DNA of 8,949 nt. Source: Chloroflexota bacterium. Lineage in GTDB: Bacteria; Chloroflexota; Dehalococcoidia; JACQUE01. Below are positions 6,040 to 8,949 of this stretch, one piece after another. Location: the NCBI GenBank assembly GCA_016210425.1, contig JACQUE010000099.1, positions 1 through 8,949 on the forward strand, given 5' to 3'. Each line of letters opens with the position of its first letter. Within the stretch, counting starts at the first letter, position 1. Under the pieces are notes generated by a model. That model searched no databases. It saw only the letters and a list, made by a program, of their open reading frames with translations, and was not told where the DNA came from. The position numbers were made by a program, and so were the translations under genes.

Positions 6040-6990
6040 TTGCAGGCCTATATCGCCCGTCGCCTGCTTGCCTCAATTCTGGTCCTCTTTATTGTGACCC
6101 TCGTCATCTTCGGGCTGATGCGCCTTGTCCCCGGGGACATCGTCGACCAGATGGCCGGCCAACAGGGCATGCTCTATCAAAAGAATGTACAGGAGATCCG
6201 GGAGCGCTTGGGACTGACGAAACCCATCCATGAACAATACTTAAACTGGATAGGTGGCATTTTGCACGGTGATCTGGGCAAGTCCATGTGGACCGAGCAG
6301 TCGGCAGGCAAGCGCATCTCGGACCGCATCCCCGTGACCCTGGAACTGGGTCTGATGTCCCTGTTCATCGCCCTCCTCATCGCCATCCCGGTAGGCGTCA
6401 TATCTAGCATACGCCAGGACAGCCTGCTCGATCAGGCGGGACGCCTCTTTAGCATCGGAGGCCTCTCCTTCCCGGACTTTTGGCTGGGGACCATGTTCGT
6501 CCTCTATGCCGCCCTTTGGTTCCACTACCAGGCGCCCATCCGCTTCGTCGATTTCTTTGACGATCCGCTGACGAACCTGCGGCAGGTGGGGCCGGCAGCC
6601 GTCATCATGGGCATACGGCTCTCCTCCACGACTATGAGGATGCTTCGTTCCGCCATGCTGGAGGTGCTGCGACAGGACTACGTCCGCACGGCCTGGTCCA
6701 AAGGGCTGCGGGAGCGAGCAGTCATCACCCGGCACGTCCTCAAGAACGCCATGATCCCGGTCATCACTATCTTCGGCAACCAGGTCTCCCTAATATTAGG
6801 AGGCACCGTCATTATGGAGACGCTGTTCAGCCTGCCGGGGATGGGACGCCTCACCATCGACGCCATTAACCAGCGGGACTACACTCAGGTGCAGGCCAAC
6901 GTGCTGGTGCTGGCCAGCTTCATCGTCTTCGCCAACCTAGTGGTTGACATCTCTTATACCTGGTTTGATCCCCGTATAAGGTACCGTTAG
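6040..6990 (+). CDS. ABC transporter permease, DppB/OppB type
   Basis: Inner-membrane permease of 316 residues, normal length for the DppB family (BPD_transp_1 domain). The N-terminal helix (about 9-29) ends in the typical LVPGD (29-33). A soluble loop with the RLGL-x-KPIHEQYL segment (56-68) and the GDLGKS motif (77-82) follows. The core has further hydrophobic stretches at about 99-125, 138-160, 183-200, 236-260 and 284-306. The cytoplasmic coupling (EAA-like) loop is DYVRTAWSKGL (213-223) followed by RHVLKNAMIP (231-240), and it docks an ATPase. ETLFSLPGMGRL (260-271) and the C-terminal DPRIRYR are strong family signatures. With the downstream DppC-type gene it forms the heterodimeric channel for the ligand captured by the lipoprotein at 2798. 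Dpp/Opp, nickel and opine permeases cannot be told apart by sequence reading alone. Confidence 0.93.
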   Translation: MQAYIARRLLASILVLFIVTLVIFGLMRLVPGDIVDQMAGQQGMLYQKNVQEIRERLGLTKPIHEQYLNWIGGILHGDLGKSMWTEQSAGKRISDRIPVTLELGLMSLFIALLIAIPVGVISSIRQDSLLDQAGRLFSIGGLSFPDFWLGTMFVLYAALWFHYQAPIRFVDFFDDPLTNLRQVGPAAVIMGIRLSSTTMRMLRSAMLEVLRQDYVRTAWSKGLRERAVITRHVLKNAMIPVITIFGNQVSLILGGTVIMETLFSLPGMGRLTIDAINQRDYTQVQANVLVLASFIVFANLVVDISYTWFDPRIRYR

Positions 6991-7001
6991 GAGGCGCGGC
7001 G

Positions 7002-7928
7002 ATGGCGCAGGGACAAGAGCTGAGCGCAGTGGACAGAGCAGCGACGCTAGAGCGGCTGGCGGAGGGAACGCGGCTGCGCCCCTCTAGGCGTGCGAGGTTG
7101 TGGCGGCTGGCCCGGCGCAAGCTGTTGGGCACCATTTCCGCCTTCATCATCCTCCTGCTGGCGGTCCTGGCCGTTTTCGGACCCTACATCGCCCCCTACG
7201 GCGCCTATGAGAAAAATATGCTGGACCGGCTCCAGGGCCCCAGTACCACCCACTTCTTTGGCACCGATGAGGTGGGCCGCGACGTCTTTAGCCGCGTGAT
7301 CGCCGGCGCCCGCATCTCTCTGCGCATCGGCTTCCTGGCAGTGGCCCTGGGCACCGTCATCGGCTCCACGATCGGTCTCATTTCCGGCTACTTTGAAGGA
7401 CGCTTGGACATGGTGCTCCAGCGCATCGCCGACGGGCTCATGGCCTTCCCGGGACTGGTCTTTCTCATCGCTATCGTCGCCTTCTTGGGACAAGGCATGG
7501 ACAAGGCCATCATCGGCATCTCGATTCTCCTCTGGCCGGGGGCCAACCGTATCGTGCGGGGAACGGTGCTGTCGGTAAAACGGAACACATTCGTGGAGGC
7601 AGCCCGGTCCATAGGGGCGGGAGATTCGTGGATAATCTACCGCCACATTCTGCCCAATGTCGCCGCCCCCATCATCATCATCGCCTCTACCGCCGTCGGC
7701 GCCGCTATCCTCTTGGAGGCGTCCCTGGGCTTCTTGGGCCTGGGCAATCCATATCCCTCTCCCGGCTGGGGGACGATGTTGAGTGGGCCAGGGCGCAGCC
7801 AGATGGAGCGGGCGCCGTGGCTGGCGCTGGCGCCTGGCTTGGCCATCAGCATAGCCGTGCTCTCCTTCAACCTGTTAGGCGACGCCCTGCGGGATATTTG
7901 GGACCCCCGCTTGCGCGGAACATCGTAG
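7002..7928 (+). CDS. ABC transporter permease, DppC/OppC type
   Basis: The second inner-membrane permease, 308 residues. It begins 11 bases after the DppB-type stop, and its SD (AGGAGG, 6989-6994) overlaps that stop codon, indicating translational coupling. A basic cytoplasmic N-terminus (about 22-40) precedes the first membrane helix (42-64). The periplasmic HFFGTDEVGRDVFSR segment (84-98) is the diagnostic OppC_N/DppC signature. Hydrophobic stretches follow at about 102-128, 148-165, 168-186, 222-245 and 276-298. The coupling loop NTFVEAARSIGAGD (195-208) with RHILPNVAAPI (214-224) is a textbook EAA motif. EASLGFLGLG (239-248) and GWGTML (255-260) are further family marks, and the protein ends with DPRLRGTS. 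In most genomes DppD/DppF ATPase genes follow directly; here none does. Confidence 0.94.
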   Translation: MAQGQELSAVDRAATLERLAEGTRLRPSRRARLWRLARRKLLGTISAFIILLLAVLAVFGPYIAPYGAYEKNMLDRLQGPSTTHFFGTDEVGRDVFSRVIAGARISLRIGFLAVALGTVIGSTIGLISGYFEGRLDMVLQRIADGLMAFPGLVFLIAIVAFLGQGMDKAIIGISILLWPGANRIVRGTVLSVKRNTFVEAARSIGAGDSWIIYRHILPNVAAPIIIIASTAVGAAILLEASLGFLGLGNPYPSPGWGTMLSGPGRSQMERAPWLALAPGLAISIAVLSFNLLGDALRDIWDPRLRGTS

Positions 7929-8403
7929 GATGGAACAACTAAAGCGAGCCACACCTGTCGCCTGAAGGCGGACGGCAAGCGCTTCGTGGTTGCCGAGAAG
8001 AGGCTAATACACCTGCAACCCAGGGGTGCCCCGAATCCCCTTAGAGTCGCCAGAGCTAATAAGCGCATGCGATTCCGCCCTCGAATCCCCGACAAAGTCG
8101 GGGACTTTCATTATCAGGCCTTCGAGCAGCCCATCACGTGTTCCCTTGGCTCACGTTGCACCTTCGGGCGGCTTTCCTACATAGCCAGGAACCAATGGGC
8201 CGAACGGTTGGCAGCCAGGCAGGAGCCTATCTGGCCGGGCGACCTGCGGCCCTGTCAATGACGAACCATCCCCATGTCCTCATCGTGCCTTCACCCTATC
8301 CCCATCAGTGTGCCAAACTCACCTCCTCCCAAACGGGAGTCAATGATTCATGGTGTGAAATCGCAACTTGAGTGGCTCACTTTGGCTTGTTTGCCCCTTG
8401 TTC
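7929..8403. other. Non-coding gap between the permease operon and the P-type ATPase gene
   Basis: No convincing gene is seen. Small inverted repeats occur at 7959-7970 (CGCC-TGAA-GGCG) and 8326-8339 (CTCCC-AAAC-GGGAG). A 9-base direct repeat, CGAATCCCC, lies at 8032-8040 and 8082-8090, and CGCATGCG (8064-8071) is a short palindrome. A frame from about 7930 to 8261 is open and gives KADGKRFVVAEKR early on, which looks faintly like a real protein segment. It then turns into basic, low-quality sequence without a ribosome site, so at best it is a decayed fragment. The terminator-like hairpin at 8086 and the promoter at 8404 are listed separately. Confidence 0.5.
8086..8112 (+). terminator. Terminator-like hairpin downstream of the permease operon
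   Basis: TCCCCGAC-AAA-GTCGGGGA (8086-8104) is a perfect 8-bp GC-rich stem with a 3-base loop, followed by CTTTCATT. The T-run is short and interrupted, so intrinsic termination may be incomplete. It lies about 160 bases past the DppC-type stop and before the next promoter, where an operon end is expected. On the - strand no T-run follows, so + is the likelier direction. Confidence 0.5.
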
Positions 8404-8412
8404 TGCTACAAT
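8404..8412 (+). promoter_or_regulatory. Extended -10 promoter for the P-type ATPase gene
   Basis: TGCTACAAT combines the TGn extension with a -10 hexamer (TACAAT, 8407-8412) one base off consensus. The best -35 candidate, TTGGCT at 8382-8387, has a wide 19-base spacer, which the extended -10 could compensate for. The start site would fall near 8419, giving a leader of about 60 bases before the ATPase start. Confidence 0.55.
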
Positions 8413-8463
8413 GCTTCGAAGATGGCCTAATACACACGGAAGTGCACCACCAGCCCCAGCCTC

Positions 8464-8477
8464 TTGAACTCAAGGAA
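8464..8477 (+). promoter_or_regulatory. Shine-Dalgarno overlapping a small inverted repeat; decides the ATPase start
   Basis: CTTGA-AC-TCAAG (8464-8475) is a short inverted repeat whose right arm contributes to the SD sequence AAGGA (8473-8477). AAGGA directly abuts ATG 8478 with no spacing, but lies six bases before an in-frame TTG at 8484. An in-frame TGA at 8466-8468 excludes any start further upstream. The TTG is therefore a serious alternative start, and the stem could partly hide the ribosome site. Confidence 0.4.
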
Positions 8478-8949
8478 TGCCGTTGATTAACGAGATCGAC
8501 GTCAGGGCGCTTACTGGGCTCTCCCAATCAGAAGCGGCTGCCAGACTAAAAGAAGAGGGGCTCAACGAACTCCCTTCGGCCGGGCGGCGCAGCGTTCTAG
8601 CTATCGCGTTTGAAGTCGTCCGCGAGCCGATGTTCCTGCTTCTCCTCGCTACCGGGACGGTCTACCTGCTCTTGGGCGACCTGCGGGAGGCCTTGATACT
8701 GCTCAGCTTCGTATTCGTGGTAATGGGTATTACCCTCTACCAGGAACGCAAGACTGAACGCGCACTGGAGGCCCTGCGCGATATGTCCAGTCCGCGCGCA
8801 TTGGTCATCCGAGACGGCGAACGGAAGCGCATCGCCGGGCGCGATGTCGTTCGTGAGGATATCCTCATCCTTGCGGAAGGAGATCGCGTCCCGGCGGACG
8901 CGGTGGTCCTTTCCTGCACCAACCTCTCAGCCGACGAATCCTTGCTGAC
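8478..8949 (+). CDS. Cation-transporting P-type ATPase, N-terminal part (runs off right edge)
   Basis: A partial gene of 157 codons with no stop before the window ends; a complete enzyme of this class would be roughly 800-900 residues. The N-terminal cation-ATPase domain is seen at GLSQSEAAARLKEEGLNELP (14-33), the usual GLS-xx-EA-xx-RL-xxx-G-x-NEL pattern. Membrane segments M1 and M2 follow at about 51-67 and 71-88, then YQERKTERALEAL (88-100), leading into the actuator domain. ALVIRDGERKRI (108-119), EGDRVPAD (134-141) and the beginning of the DES-LLTGES dephosphorylation loop (D153 E154 S155, cut by the edge) confirm a P2-type (Ca2+/Mg2+/Na+-like) pump. No heavy-metal-binding domain or CPx-type feature precedes M1, and the ion-binding segments lie outside the window, so the ion cannot be named. 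The start is ATG 8478 or TTG 8484 (see the ribosome-site entry). It has its own promoter and appears unrelated to the transporter cluster. Confidence 0.9.

Noticed and set aside
7047..7646. Antisense frame of 199 codons opposite the DppC-type permease
   Set aside because: The + strand encodes an unmistakable permease. The antisense product is a charged, low-complexity shadow.
7935..8110. Possible tmRNA or tRNA remnant (CGAATCCCC motifs, GC hairpin)
   Set aside because: No T-arm, acceptor pairing or tag-peptide frame could be built on either strand.
7986..8261. Open frame of 91 codons after the second permease
   Set aside because: It has no ribosome site, starts with GTG inside a longer open stretch, and contains the terminator-like hairpin. 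Only a short segment looks protein-like, so it is at best a decayed fragment.
8274..8486. Open frame of 70 codons before the P-type ATPase
   Set aside because: It spans the promoter and leader of the ATPase, overlaps its start in another frame, and shows no recognisable motif or ribosome site.

Overview
The window is a GC-rich bacterial segment in which every supported gene lies on the + strand. The most likely source is an uncultured Chloroflexota-type bacterium. That guess rests on three things: the solute-binding lipoprotein with a long Ala/Thr/Pro linker after its lipobox, the TTG starts preceded by strong Shine-Dalgarno (SD) sequences, and an intergenic inverted repeat of a kind common in environmental genomes. 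The taxonomic call is inference and is only moderately secure.

Left part (about 98-2735): a soluble APH-fold small-molecule kinase of the ACAD10/LvaA type; a small helical protein that resembles DUF6285, the kind of small partner found beside such kinases; and a cytoplasmic protein of the DUF7064/DUF7065 (lipocalin/AttH-like) type. Middle (2798-4723): a family-5 substrate-binding lipoprotein with two CX5C cysteine pairs. A 273-base gap follows, holding a long imperfect inverted repeat and three degenerate tandem copies of about 20 bases. A second, divergent DUF7064/7065 paralogue comes next (4997-5935), then a cluster of G5/C5 tracts that can form alternative hairpins, then the two inner-membrane permeases of a Dpp/Opp-type importer (6040-6990 and 7002-7928).

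No ATPase gene for this importer is present. A gap of about 550 bases after the second permease holds a terminator-like hairpin and an extended -10 promoter. That promoter precedes the 5' part of a P-type cation ATPase gene, which runs off the right edge and is a separate transcription unit.

My reading is that kinase, small partner, two DUF7064/7065 proteins and ABC importer form one functional module. It would import a small organic compound, then phosphorylate and process it in the cytoplasm. The closest characterised logic I know is the LvaA/LvaB hydroxyacyl-CoA kinase pair of levulinate catabolism and the kinase domain of ACAD10/11. The role of the two DUF7064/7065 proteins is unknown, and they are the most novel part of the module.
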